From positions 1 through 64,000 of the forward strand of contig JBOHHE010000137.1 of NCBI GenBank assembly GCA_050700355.1: a stretch of 64,000 bases of DNA, written 5' to 3'. Shown one piece after another: positions 18,958-27,126 of the stretch (the stretch's first letter is position 1; every line of letters begins with the position of its first letter). The notes below the pieces were generated by a model that was given only the letters and a program-made list of their open reading frames with translations, ran no database searches and was not told the origin of the DNA. Origin of the DNA: GCA-003244245 sp050700355. Its GTDB lineage: Bacteria; Actinomycetota; Actinomycetes; Mycobacteriales; Pseudonocardiaceae. The position numbers were made by a program, and so were the translations under genes.

Positions 18958-20517
18958 GTGAAGGACCGGACGGTGCTCGTGGTCGACTTCGGTGCGCAGT
19001 ACGCCCAGCTGATCGCCCGCCGGATCCGTGAGGCGCAGGTGTACTCCGAGATCGTGCCGCACACCGCGACGGTCGCGGAGCTGCTGCGTCACAAGCCCGC
19101 GGCCATTGTCCTCTCCGGTGGTCCGGCCAGCGTGTACGCCGATGATGCGCCGTGGCTGGCCCCGGCCCTGTTCGAGACCGGCGTGCCGGTGCTGGGCATC
19201 TGCTACGGATTCCAGGCGATGGCCCAGGCGCTGGGCGGCACGGTGGCCCGGACCGACACCCGGGAATACGGACGCACCGAGCTGCAGGTGCTCGGCGGTG
19301 CGCTGCATCGTGATCTGCCCACCCGCGGCCCGGTGTGGATGAGCCACGGCGACGCCGTCACCACTGCACCGCCGGGTTTCACGGTGACCGGGCGCTCGGC
19401 AGGTTCCCCGGTGGCGGCCTTCGAGGACCTCGACCGGCGGCTGGCCGGGGTGCAGTACCACCCCGAGGTGCTGCATTCCCCGCACGGCCAGGAAGTGCTG
19501 CGCCGATTCCTGCACGAGGTCGCCGGCATCCGGTCCAGCTGGACCACGGCCAACGTCATCGACGAGACCGTGGCCGCGATTCGCACCCGGACTCAGGGCG
19601 GGAGGCTGATCTGTGGACTATCGGGCGGAGTGGATTCCGCAGTCGCCGCCGCGCTAGTGCACCAAGCCGTCGGAGATGCCCTGAGCTGCGTTTTCGTTGA
19701 CCACGGCCTGCTGCGAACCGGGGAACGCGCTCAGGTGGAGCGCGATTACGTGGCCGCTACCGGAGTCCGCCTGGTCACTGTCGACGCCCGCGAGCGGTTT
19801 CTCGATGCGCTGGCCGGAGTGACCGATCCGGAAGCTAAACGCAAGATCATCGGTAGGGAGTTCATCCGAGTTTTCGAAGGCGCCGCGCGGGATCTGCAAG
19901 CGGAGGCGGATCGCTTCGGCGAGGAGATCCGCTTTCTCGTGCAGGGCACCCTGTATCCGGACGTGGTCGAGTCCGGCGGTGGTTCGGGCACCGCCAACAT
20001 CAAGAGCCACCACAACGTTGGAGGCCTGCCGGAGGACCTGCAGTTCGAGCTGGTCGAGCCGCTGCGGACGCTGTTCAAGGACGAGGTTCGCCGGGTCGGA
20101 CTCGAGCTGGGGTTGCCCGAGACGATCGTGCACCGGCAGCCGTTTCCTGGCCCCGGCCTGGCGATCCGGATCATCGGCGCGGTCACTGAAGATCGGTTGG
20201 CGACGGTTCGCGCCGCCGACGCGATCGCCCGCGAGGAACTCACTGCGGCCGGGCTGGACCGCGCCATCTGGCAGTGCCCGGTAGTGCTGCTGGCCGACGT
20301 GCGCAGCGTCGGCGTGCAGGGTGACGGCCGCACCTACGGCCACCCGGTGGTGCTGCGCCCGGTCTCCAGCGAGGACGCCATGACCGCCGACTGGTCCCGG
20401 CTGCCCTACGAGGTACTGGCCCGCATCTCCGCCCGGATCACCAACGAGGTCCCCGACGTGAACCGCGTGGTACTCGACGTGACCAGCAAACCCCCCGGCA
20501 CCATCGAGTGGGAGTAG
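18958..20517 (+). CDS. guaA: GMP synthase (glutamine-hydrolysing)
   Basis: This enzyme converts XMP to GMP with glutamine and ATP. The 519-residue protein has the class I amidotransferase domain first (nucleophile Cys in GICYGFQAMAQAL, His/Glu in QYHPEV). The ATP-pyrophosphatase domain follows with the P-loop GLSGGVDSAVAAAL, and then the dimerisation domain ending KPPGTIEWE. All key residues are present and the length is standard. It starts with GTG, is divergent from the methyltransferase gene with a 159-base gap, and is followed by a possible terminator hairpin at 20539-20556. Confidence 0.97.
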   Translation: MKDRTVLVVDFGAQYAQLIARRIREAQVYSEIVPHTATVAELLRHKPAAIVLSGGPASVYADDAPWLAPALFETGVPVLGICYGFQAMAQALGGTVARTDTREYGRTELQVLGGALHRDLPTRGPVWMSHGDAVTTAPPGFTVTGRSAGSPVAAFEDLDRRLAGVQYHPEVLHSPHGQEVLRRFLHEVAGIRSSWTTANVIDETVAAIRTRTQGGRLICGLSGGVDSAVAAALVHQAVGDALSCVFVDHGLLRTGERAQVERDYVAATGVRLVTVDARERFLDALAGVTDPEAKRKIIGREFIRVFEGAARDLQAEADRFGEEIRFLVQGTLYPDVVESGGGSGTANIKSHHNVGGLPEDLQFELVEPLRTLFKDEVRRVGLELGLPETIVHRQPFPGPGLAIRIIGAVTEDRLATVRAADAIAREELTAAGLDRAIWQCPVVLLADVRSVGVQGDGRTYGHPVVLRPVSSEDAMTADWSRLPYEVLARISARITNEVPDVNRVVLDVTSKPPGTIEWE

Positions 20518-20538
20518 GGCGGCTTTCCCGGGGGGCGA

Positions 20539-20556
20539 CCGGCCTTGGGTGGCCGG
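20539..20556 (+). terminator. Possible guaA terminator hairpin
   Basis: CCGGCC-TTGGGT-GGCCGG forms a perfect six-pair GC stem with a six-base loop, 21 bases after the guaA stop. No T-run follows, as is usual in high-GC actinobacteria. Confidence 0.4.
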
Positions 20557-20784
20557 ATCACTATCCCTCACTGTCTCCGTTCGACGAATATGGTTCACCA
20601 AAAGCAACTAAGATCGGCCAACGACTCGCGTGAGGGAGCGCGGGGTGATCAGCTCGGAGGGGCGGGCATGACGCGGTTGAGCATGATCAACCCGCGCTTC
20701 AGCCCGTGCCGGAAGATCATCTGAGTTCAGACCTGCTACAGGCCGAGCTGGGGGGCCGGACCGGCTGTTGAGGAGGCAGACACC

Positions 20785-21996
20785 GTGAATGCCGACGAGG
20801 CGAAGTCCGTGGGCGGGCTGCTGCGCAAGATTCGGCTCAAGCGGGGGCTGACGTTGGAGGTAGTCGCCGGACTGGCGGGTATCACCGCGGGGTTCCTGTC
20901 CCGGGTCGAGCGGGGTGAGGCTCCCCTGGAACGGCACTCGCACTGGAAGGGCGTAGCTGCCGCTCTCGGCGTCCCACTCTGGGACCTGCTGCGGCTGGAA
21001 CTACCCGCTCCAGGCAATGGTCACACGGACAGCGCCACCGTTGCCGTGCAAGACGCGCTCGACGCGGCGAAGGCCGGTTATCCCGGCGGTGAGCTACTTC
21101 CGGTGTCTGTGCTGCAGCAGCGTGTGGCCAGAGCGCACAAGCTGGACCGGCAATGCCGGTTCCGGGAGGTGGGCCGGGTGCTGCCGGAACTGATCCGTGA
21201 TCTACATACCGCGCTGGCCGCTGGCCGTGATCTCGGCACGCTGCTGCCGCTGGGTGTGCTGCTACACGTGCAGCTCACCCGTAACTGGCTGGCTTATGCG
21301 GTAGCTCACATCGACGTGCGGCGCCAGGCCATGTTCCTGGCCCAAGACCTCGCCCGGGAACACAACGAGCCGACCTCGCTCGCTTCGGCCGCCTTCGGGT
21401 TGACTCAGACGCTGACCATCGGTGGTTCCTTTGCCCTGGCACAAACCGTGCTCGACAAGACCACCCTGCCGCCGGTCACGAGGGAGACGGCGGGCCTGGT
21501 GTGCGCCACGCTAGCCGCACCCCGGGCCATGCTCCTTGCCGTCAGGGGTGGTGACCCAACGTCGCCACTCGGGGAAGCCACGGAGATCGCGAACCGGTTC
21601 GGTGAGCTCGGTGAAGCGGACCCGCTCGGGTTCGGATACGGGCCGACGTTCGTGGGCTTCCGGTGGATCAAAGCGCGGCTGGAGCTCGGCGAGGTCGATG
21701 ATGCAGTCCAATCACTGCGCACAGTTCAGCCGGAGCGTGATCCCTTCCGGGACAGCCAGGCGTTTTACTGGAGGATCACCGGACGGGCACTAGCCCTCGC
21801 CGGAGGATCGGTGGACGAGGCACTAGGCGCCTACCTGAGAGCGGAAGCTCTCCTACCCGTGAAGCTTTATCGCGATCCCTTGCACCGTGAGATGCTACGG
21901 GAGCTGCTGAGCCGGGCACCGGACAACGAGCAGTTACAACAGCTCGCCAACCGGGCCGGCCTAGTGTCTCGTAATGGTGACAGCTTTACTCGCTAG
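20785..21996 (+). CDS. XRE-family transcriptional regulator with helical sensor domain
   Basis: A 403-residue regulator: an N-terminal Cro/CI helix-turn-helix (LLRKIRLKRGLTLEVVAGLA then FLSRVERGEAPL, residues about 11-60) is joined to a long TPR-like helical domain, the common layout of large actinomycete XRE proteins. The GTG start has AGGAGG eight bases upstream. The last dozen or so codons lie in the left end of a 120-bp inverted-repeat element, so the original C-terminus may have been replaced. Its targets are unknown; it could act on the convergent glucosidase or on guaA. Confidence 0.8.
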   Translation: MNADEAKSVGGLLRKIRLKRGLTLEVVAGLAGITAGFLSRVERGEAPLERHSHWKGVAAALGVPLWDLLRLELPAPGNGHTDSATVAVQDALDAAKAGYPGGELLPVSVLQQRVARAHKLDRQCRFREVGRVLPELIRDLHTALAAGRDLGTLLPLGVLLHVQLTRNWLAYAVAHIDVRRQAMFLAQDLAREHNEPTSLASAAFGLTQTLTIGGSFALAQTVLDKTTLPPVTRETAGLVCATLAAPRAMLLAVRGGDPTSPLGEATEIANRFGELGEADPLGFGYGPTFVGFRWIKARLELGEVDDAVQSLRTVQPERDPFRDSQAFYWRITGRALALAGGSVDEALGAYLRAEALLPVKLYRDPLHREMLRELLSRAPDNEQLQQLANRAGLVSRNGDSFTR

Positions 21997-22080
21997 TGCT
22001 CTATCACCGCAGGTCAGGACCTCAGTAGCCGTAAAGCTCGCTGCATCAGCCGTAAAGCTCGCTGTATCACGAGACACTAG
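21961..22080. repeat. 120-bp MITE-like element with 12-bp terminal inverted repeats
   Basis: The sequence begins CTAGTGTCTCGT and ends ACGAGACACTAG, a perfect 12-bp inverted pair. Inside are two near-identical copies of 'gccgtaaagctcgctg(c/t)atca' (about 22027-22068). It has no coding capacity of its own. It lies exactly where two convergent genes end and supplies both stop codons (21994-21996 and 22077-22079). It could be a non-autonomous mobile element with CTAG ends, or a bidirectional terminator-like structure. Confidence 0.6.
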
Positions 22081-23687
22081 ACGAGCCAGACGGCGGTGTT
22101 GGGGGGGAGGCGTTTGCCGTTGGGGGGGATCGGGTTGCTGGGGAGCAGGACCTCGCCGGGGGGAAGGGCTACCGGGACCTGAGAGGTGTTGAGGGCGCAG
22201 ATCAGGCCGCTGTGCTTGCGGCGGAAGGCGAAGCAGCCCGATGGCGCCCCGTACCATTCCAGTTCGGTGCCTGCGAACGCCGGGTGCTCGCGTCGCAACT
22301 CCAATGCCTGTCGGTACAACGACAATGTGGAGCTGGGGTTCTCGAGCTGGGCCTCGACGGTCAGCTCGGCCCAGTCGCCGGGCATCGGTAGCCAGGTGCC
22401 CGCGGTGGGAGTGAACCCGTATGGGGGGCAGCTCCCCTCCCACGGCAGCGGCACCCGGCAGCCGTCGCGTCCGCGTTTGGTGTGCCCGGAACGTTCCCAG
22501 ATGGGGTCCTGCAGCGCCCAATCGGGCAGGTCGATGTTCGGCAGGCCCAGCTCCTCGCCGTTGTAAAGAAAGACCGAACCGGGCAGGGCGAGTTGCACCA
22601 GCGCCATGGCCCGCGCCCGAGCGAGCCCGATCTCGCCGTCACCGTAGCGGGTCACCGGGCGTACGGCGTCATGGTTGGAGAGTGTCCAGGTGGCAGGTGC
22701 TGGGCTGTCCTGTACCGCGGTCAGCGAATGATCGATGGCGTCGCGGATGGCGTCGGCGTCGAAATTCGCCTCGAGTAACCGGAAGTTGAATCCCAGATGG
22801 AGTTCGTCGGGGCGGACGTAGCGAGCGAACGCGGCATCGTCGGCCACCCAGACCTCGCCTACCGCCATCCGCTCCGAATACTCGTCGAGCACCTTGCGGA
22901 TCATCCGGTGGACGTCGTGCACTCCCTCGGCGTCGAAGCGGGGATCGACGACGTCGGTATCGAGCAGGTGCTCGGTCAGCCCGGGTGGCATGTCCGGTAA
23001 TCCGGCGGGTTTCGCCATCCCGTGCGCCACGTCGATGCGAAACCCATTCACACCGCGCTCCAGCCAGAACCGCAGGGTCTGTTCGAGATCGGCTGCAACC
23101 TCGGGGTTGTCCCAGTTCAGATCGGGTTGCTCAGGGGAGAACAGATGTAGATACCACTGGCCGCTGTCGTTCGAGTAGGGCGGGAGGCGAGTCCAGGCGG
23201 AGCTGCCGAAGACACTGGTCCAATTGTTGGGCGGCTCGGAGCCGCCGGGGCCCGTGCCGTCCCGGAAGATGTAGCGGTCGCGCTCCGGGCTGCCCGGCGC
23301 GGTGTGGCGAGCCGCCTGAAACCACTCGTGTCGGTCCGACGTGTGGTTCGGCACCAAGTCGATGATTACCCGCAGGCCGTGGTCATGGGCTGCCTCGATC
23401 AGACGGTCGAAGGTCTCGAGGCCACCGAACAGTGGGTCGACATCCCGGGGATCGGAGACGTCGTAGCCGTGATCCACCATCGGGGAACGGTAGAAGGGAG
23501 TGAGCCACAGCCCGTCCACACCGAGTAGCTCGAGGTAACCGAGCCGGCTGCACACTCCGGCCAGGTCACCGACGCCGTCGCCGTCGGAATCGGCGAAGGA
23601 GCGGACGTAGACCTGGTAAAACGTGGCCTGGAACCACCACGGCTGGTCACCGGGTTCCACGGCGCTGTCGTCCTCGGGTGGTCGCAC
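22077..23687 (-). CDS. GH13 alpha-glucosidase (oligo-1,6-glucosidase/trehalase-like)
   Basis: The 536-residue alpha-amylase-family enzyme hydrolyses or transfers alpha-glucosyl units. Conserved regions include VIIDLVPNHTSDRHEWF, the nucleophile Asp in GFRIDVAHGMAK, the acid/base Glu in AVGEVWV and the transition-state residue in LSNHD. No signal peptide is visible, so it acts in the cytoplasm. Substrate specificity (maltose, isomaltose or similar) cannot be fixed from sequence alone. The final codons run into the right inverted repeat of the 120-bp element, which supplies the stop. Confidence 0.9.
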   Translation of the reverse strand: MRPPEDDSAVEPGDQPWWFQATFYQVYVRSFADSDGDGVGDLAGVCSRLGYLELLGVDGLWLTPFYRSPMVDHGYDVSDPRDVDPLFGGLETFDRLIEAAHDHGLRVIIDLVPNHTSDRHEWFQAARHTAPGSPERDRYIFRDGTGPGGSEPPNNWTSVFGSSAWTRLPPYSNDSGQWYLHLFSPEQPDLNWDNPEVAADLEQTLRFWLERGVNGFRIDVAHGMAKPAGLPDMPPGLTEHLLDTDVVDPRFDAEGVHDVHRMIRKVLDEYSERMAVGEVWVADDAAFARYVRPDELHLGFNFRLLEANFDADAIRDAIDHSLTAVQDSPAPATWTLSNHDAVRPVTRYGDGEIGLARARAMALVQLALPGSVFLYNGEELGLPNIDLPDWALQDPIWERSGHTKRGRDGCRVPLPWEGSCPPYGFTPTAGTWLPMPGDWAELTVEAQLENPSSTLSLYRQALELRREHPAFAGTELEWYGAPSGCFAFRRKHSGLICALNTSQVPVALPPGEVLLPSNPIPPNGKRLPPNTAVWLV

Positions 23688-23757
23688 GGACGCTCATCCT
23701 GCCAGGTCGGGAGTTGAGCGACGCCACTCGATCGTGCCTATTGGTCAGGAAGCTCTG

Positions 23758-24141
23758 CTAGATCAGGGAGTTCTGCATGCTGTTCGCCGCCATCTGCAGG
23801 TAATCCCACAGCACAGTCCGGTGCGCCTCATCGAGATCTGCCTCGTCCACCGCGATGCGCATACAGCGCAGCCAGGCGTCCCGTTCAGCCGGTCCGATCC
23901 GGAAAGGGACGTGTCGCATCCGAAGCCGTGGGTGTCCGCGCTGATCGGAGTAGGTATGCGGGCCGCCCCAGTACTGCACGAGGAACATCCGCAGGCGCTC
24001 CTCGGCGGCACCGAGTTCCTCCTCGGGGTAGAGGGGCCGCAACACCTCATCCTGTGCCACCAGCGCGTAGAAGCGGGCGACGATCCGATGGAAGGTCGGT
24101 TCACCACCAACGGCGTGGTAGAAGCTCTCGGGTGCAGCCAT
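23758..24141 (-). CDS. glbO: Group II truncated haemoglobin
   Basis: This 127-residue haem protein of the trHbO type has FYHAVGGEPTFHRIVARFY at the start, YPEEELGAAEERLRMFLVQY with the GGP motif, the proximal His in MRHVPFRI, and Trp in AERDAWLRCM. Members bind oxygen and nitric oxide and may support respiration or protect against nitrosative and oxidative stress. It is a single gene with a 45-base gap to the MscS gene upstream on the same strand, so a shared transcript is possible. Confidence 0.92.
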   Translation of the reverse strand: MAAPESFYHAVGGEPTFHRIVARFYALVAQDEVLRPLYPEEELGAAEERLRMFLVQYWGGPHTYSDQRGHPRLRMRHVPFRIGPAERDAWLRCMRIAVDEADLDEAHRTVLWDYLQMAANSMQNSLI

Positions 24142-24186
24142 GGCTCCATCCTGCCTTCCCAGCCGGACACCCCGACATGCAGGCGG

Positions 24187-25230
24187 TCAGGCAATGGGGC
24201 CGTTGGGCCGGATCGGTCTGGGCGACGGTATACCGGCCTGGCCGAAGGCGTCCTTGATCCCGGCCAGCAGCCCTCGCTGTACCACCCACTGCTGCCCGGC
24301 CCGCACCGTAACGGTGACCCGCAACGTCATACTGTCCGCGCTGATTGACTGAACCCCGAGCACCTCGGGTGGTTCGAGAACGTGGCCGGCCAGGGGGCCG
24401 TCCTCGGCGGTGAGCTCTCCGGCAATGCGACCGGCGAGCTCGGTGGCGGCCGCGATGTCCGCCTCGTGTCCGATCGGCAGATCGACGACAGCCACTGCGG
24501 GGCCCTGGCTGGAATTGCCCACCCGGAGCACCTCGCCGTTGCGGACGTACCAGAGTGCCCCGCTGACGTCTCGAACTGTGGTCACCCGCAGGCCTACCGC
24601 CTCCACGGTGCCGGTGACCTCGCCGAGGTCGACCATGTCACCGACGCCGTACTGATCCTCAACCATCATGAACAGGCCGGACAGCAGGTCCTTGACCAGA
24701 TTCTGGGCACCGAAGCCCACCGCGAGGCCGACGATGCCGGCCGAGGCGATGATTGGCCCGAGGTTGATCCCGAGCGTGCCCAGCACCAAGGCGAAACCCA
24801 CCCCGTAGACCACCGCGCTGGTGGCCGAACGCAGCACCGAACCGATCGCACGGGCGCGGGCGGCGCGGCGCGGCGACAGCGGCGCGGCGACGCGCGGGGA
24901 ATCGGGAGCCCCCAGCGGCCGTAGCAAGCCCGGTGGTGCCCCCTCCGCGATCACCTGGATCAGCCGGTTGATGGCCCGCTGCAGCAGAAACCGGATTCCC
25001 ACGGTGACCACGATGATCAGCAGAATCTGCAGCCCTGTGTTGATCACAGTGTCGGCGTACCGAGCCAACAGGTCGCTGTCGGTGAGTTGATAGATGCGTG
25101 AGCACCACGAGCCATCGTCCTGGACGCAGTCCGGCTGCGCGACGTGGGGGATCACCCGCGGGACTGTATCGGTATCGGTGTGCCCGGTCTCGCCGTCGTT
25201 TTCGTCGCCGTTGCATGACGGATTCGCCAC
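24187..25230 (-). CDS. Small-conductance mechanosensitive channel (MscS family)
   Basis: The 347-residue protein has a short hydrophilic N-terminus and membrane spans near 60-85, 130-155 and 160-185. The pore helix is GIVGLAVGFGAQNLVKDLLS, followed by the beta domain (DQYGVGDMVDLGEVTGTVE, VRNGEVLRVGN). It is an inner-membrane safety valve that opens on hypo-osmotic shock. The start is not well marked; residues 1-45 are poorly conserved in such proteins, so a downstream start is possible. Confidence 0.88.
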   Translation of the reverse strand: MANPSCNGDENDGETGHTDTDTVPRVIPHVAQPDCVQDDGSWCSRIYQLTDSDLLARYADTVINTGLQILLIIVVTVGIRFLLQRAINRLIQVIAEGAPPGLLRPLGAPDSPRVAAPLSPRRAARARAIGSVLRSATSAVVYGVGFALVLGTLGINLGPIIASAGIVGLAVGFGAQNLVKDLLSGLFMMVEDQYGVGDMVDLGEVTGTVEAVGLRVTTVRDVSGALWYVRNGEVLRVGNSSQGPAVAVVDLPIGHEADIAAATELAGRIAGELTAEDGPLAGHVLEPPEVLGVQSISADSMTLRVTVTVRAGQQWVVQRGLLAGIKDAFGQAGIPSPRPIRPNGPIA

Positions 25231-25411
25231 CTGAGGTATGAAGTAGATACGTGCGAGATCGGTGGCTTCATGATGGACTGTTCCCGCGAACTGCGGAGGT
25301 GGTCGCGTGCACGGCCGACAACCCAGCCCGGAGGGTCACCAAGCGGAGGCGACCCGATGGTCTGCCTCGCGCTCAGGAAGCTCATCCGGGCTCATCGGAA
25401 CATCCGTCGTC

Positions 25412-25957
25412 ATGGACAAGGCCACCGCTACCGGTGAGCCGTGCTGGGGGCGTCGCCGGGTGTTGTTGCTCAATGCCTCTTTCGAACCGCTGACCGCGCT
25501 GCCGCTGCGTCGGGCGATCGTGCTGGTCGTGTGTGGCAAGGCCGACGTCGTACACGGCAACGCCGCCGGTTTGGTGCTGCGCTCGGCGGCGACCAGCATC
25601 GTCGTTCCCTCGGTGATCAAGCTGCGGACCTTCGTCCGGGTTCCCTACCGGGCGCGGGTCCCGATGACCAGAGCGGCGCTGATGCATCGGGACCGTTACC
25701 GCTGCGCCTATTGCGGTGCCAGGGCCGAGACCATCGACCATGTGGTGCCCCGTAGTCGCGGTGGCGAGCACTGCTGGGAGAACTGCGTGGCCTGCTGCGC
25801 ACGGTGCAATCATCGCAAGGCGGACCGGTTGCTCGCCGAGCTGGGTTGGCGGCTGCGGGTGGTGCCGCGTTCGCCGCGCGGACAGCACTGGCGGCTGTTG
25901 GCGACGGTGCCCGACGCCGACCCGCTCTGGTTGCCCTATCTCGGCGAGGTCGCCTGA
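25412..25957 (+). CDS. HNH endonuclease
   Basis: A 181-residue protein with a conserved actinobacterial N-terminus (VLLLNASFEPLTALPLRRAI) and a C-terminal HNH motif carrying four zinc-binding cysteines (CAYCG and CARCNHRK) around IDHVVPRSRGG. These stand-alone HNH proteins are widely conserved in actinobacteria; their cellular role is unclear. The ATG at 25412 is chosen because homology starts shortly after it; the frame is open further upstream. It converges on the membrane protein gene, overlapping it by 22 bases. Confidence 0.85.
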   Translation: MDKATATGEPCWGRRRVLLLNASFEPLTALPLRRAIVLVVCGKADVVHGNAAGLVLRSAATSIVVPSVIKLRTFVRVPYRARVPMTRAALMHRDRYRCAYCGARAETIDHVVPRSRGGEHCWENCVACCARCNHRKADRLLAELGWRLRVVPRSPRGQHWRLLATVPDADPLWLPYLGEVA

Positions 25958-27126
25958 GCGATGCTTTTCAGGTGCTCATCGCGGCTGAGAACTCGATCCC
26001 AGGGCACTAGCACCAGAATCAGGGGACAGAGCAGGTAACCGAAGCGACTGGCAGGCAGCAGGAGCGCTGCCAACACCAGGCCTAGGGCGACCCGATGCGC
26101 CGCCTGCTTTTCATTCCGAGGGGGCTTCAGTAACAGACTGGCCCCGATGCCCGCAGTGCTGGCCAGCAGAAGTATCAACGCCAATACCTGACCACCGGGA
26201 ACGTACTCCGTCAGCAGGTAGCCCGGCAATGGGCTCGTGTTGGGATTCATATCGTCTTGCATTCCCGCCGGAAAGTGAACTGTATGCGTGATAAGTGCAT
26301 CGAGGTCGGGAATCCAGGGCAGCAGTATCAGGGCCGATACCGCGAGACCACCGGCCCCCGATGTCAGCGCCGGGCGCACTCCCCGGCGTATCCAGGTGGC
26401 AGCGACGAGCGCGGGGAGCAGCGGCCAGGCGATCGTCTTCATGGCACCGGCCACCCCGGCGGCAAGGCCGCTGTACCCGGCTCGGTTCCGGACCGCCAGC
26501 AGCAGGGCCACCAGCATCAAGCCGATTACCGGCAGGTCATGGCCGCCGGTGGTCAGCGGCAACGCCGCGACCGGTGAGGCGACCAGCACCAGCCACAACC
26601 GAGCACGATCGCCACGAACATGGGTGAGCACGACGACCACGCACACGACATACATCAGACCGAAGGCCAACCGAGCATCCGTCCACCGTGATCCGTCCGC
26701 CAGCGCGTGTGGAACGCCGAAAGCAGCCATGGCAGGCAAGTAGGGAAAGAACGCCGCATAGCCCCAGTGTTGCACCTCTGTAACGAGCTCAGCGCCCGAT
26801 GGATAGAGGGAGCCGAGGTCGATCAGTCTGGCTCCCGCCCGTTCCACCACGGTTACCTCGGGCTGCGCCACACTCCGCCCGATGAGAACGACAATGGGCG
26901 CCACCAGTGCCCCCATCGTGGCAGCCGCGAGGAGCACATACCTGATGCTGGGCTGACCATAACGGGAAAGCAGAAAGCCGAGCAACGACACGAGCGCGTA
27001 GCTCGGCAATGCCCACATGGCCCACACCCGGTGGGGTGGGAGCCCCATAGTCAGCATGAGAGCGGCGAATCCAGCGCAGAACAGGTAAAGCGCCGAATCT
27101 GTCCGCTGGGGTGCGACGGTGCTCAC
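25936..27126 (-). CDS. Polytopic membrane protein, GT87/DUF2029-like glycosyltransferase
   Basis: The 396-residue protein has about ten hydrophobic helices and an extracytoplasmic-loop pattern typical of polyprenol-phosphate-dependent mannosyltransferases of the GT87/DUF2029 type, including GGHDLPVIGLMLVALLLA and LLPALVAATWIRRGVRPAL. If so, it would transfer a sugar to a cell-envelope glycan on the outer face of the membrane. The assignment is by architecture, not by a diagnostic motif. Its GTG overlaps the pepN stop (GTGA), so it is translated together with pepN. Confidence 0.6.
   Translation of the reverse strand: MSTVAPQRTDSALYLFCAGFAALMLTMGLPPHRVWAMWALPSYALVSLLGFLLSRYGQPSIRYVLLAAATMGALVAPIVVLIGRSVAQPEVTVVERAGARLIDLGSLYPSGAELVTEVQHWGYAAFFPYLPAMAAFGVPHALADGSRWTDARLAFGLMYVVCVVVVLTHVRGDRARLWLVLVASPVAALPLTTGGHDLPVIGLMLVALLLAVRNRAGYSGLAAGVAGAMKTIAWPLLPALVAATWIRRGVRPALTSGAGGLAVSALILLPWIPDLDALITHTVHFPAGMQDDMNPNTSPLPGYLLTEYVPGGQVLALILLLASTAGIGASLLLKPPRNEKQAAHRVALGLVLAALLLPASRFGYLLCPLILVLVPWDRVLSRDEHLKSIAQATSPR

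Noticed and set aside
17764..19515. 583-codon form of the methyltransferase ORF
   Set aside because: The extra N-terminus lies antisense to guaA; AGGAGG right before the ATG at 18798 marks the real start.
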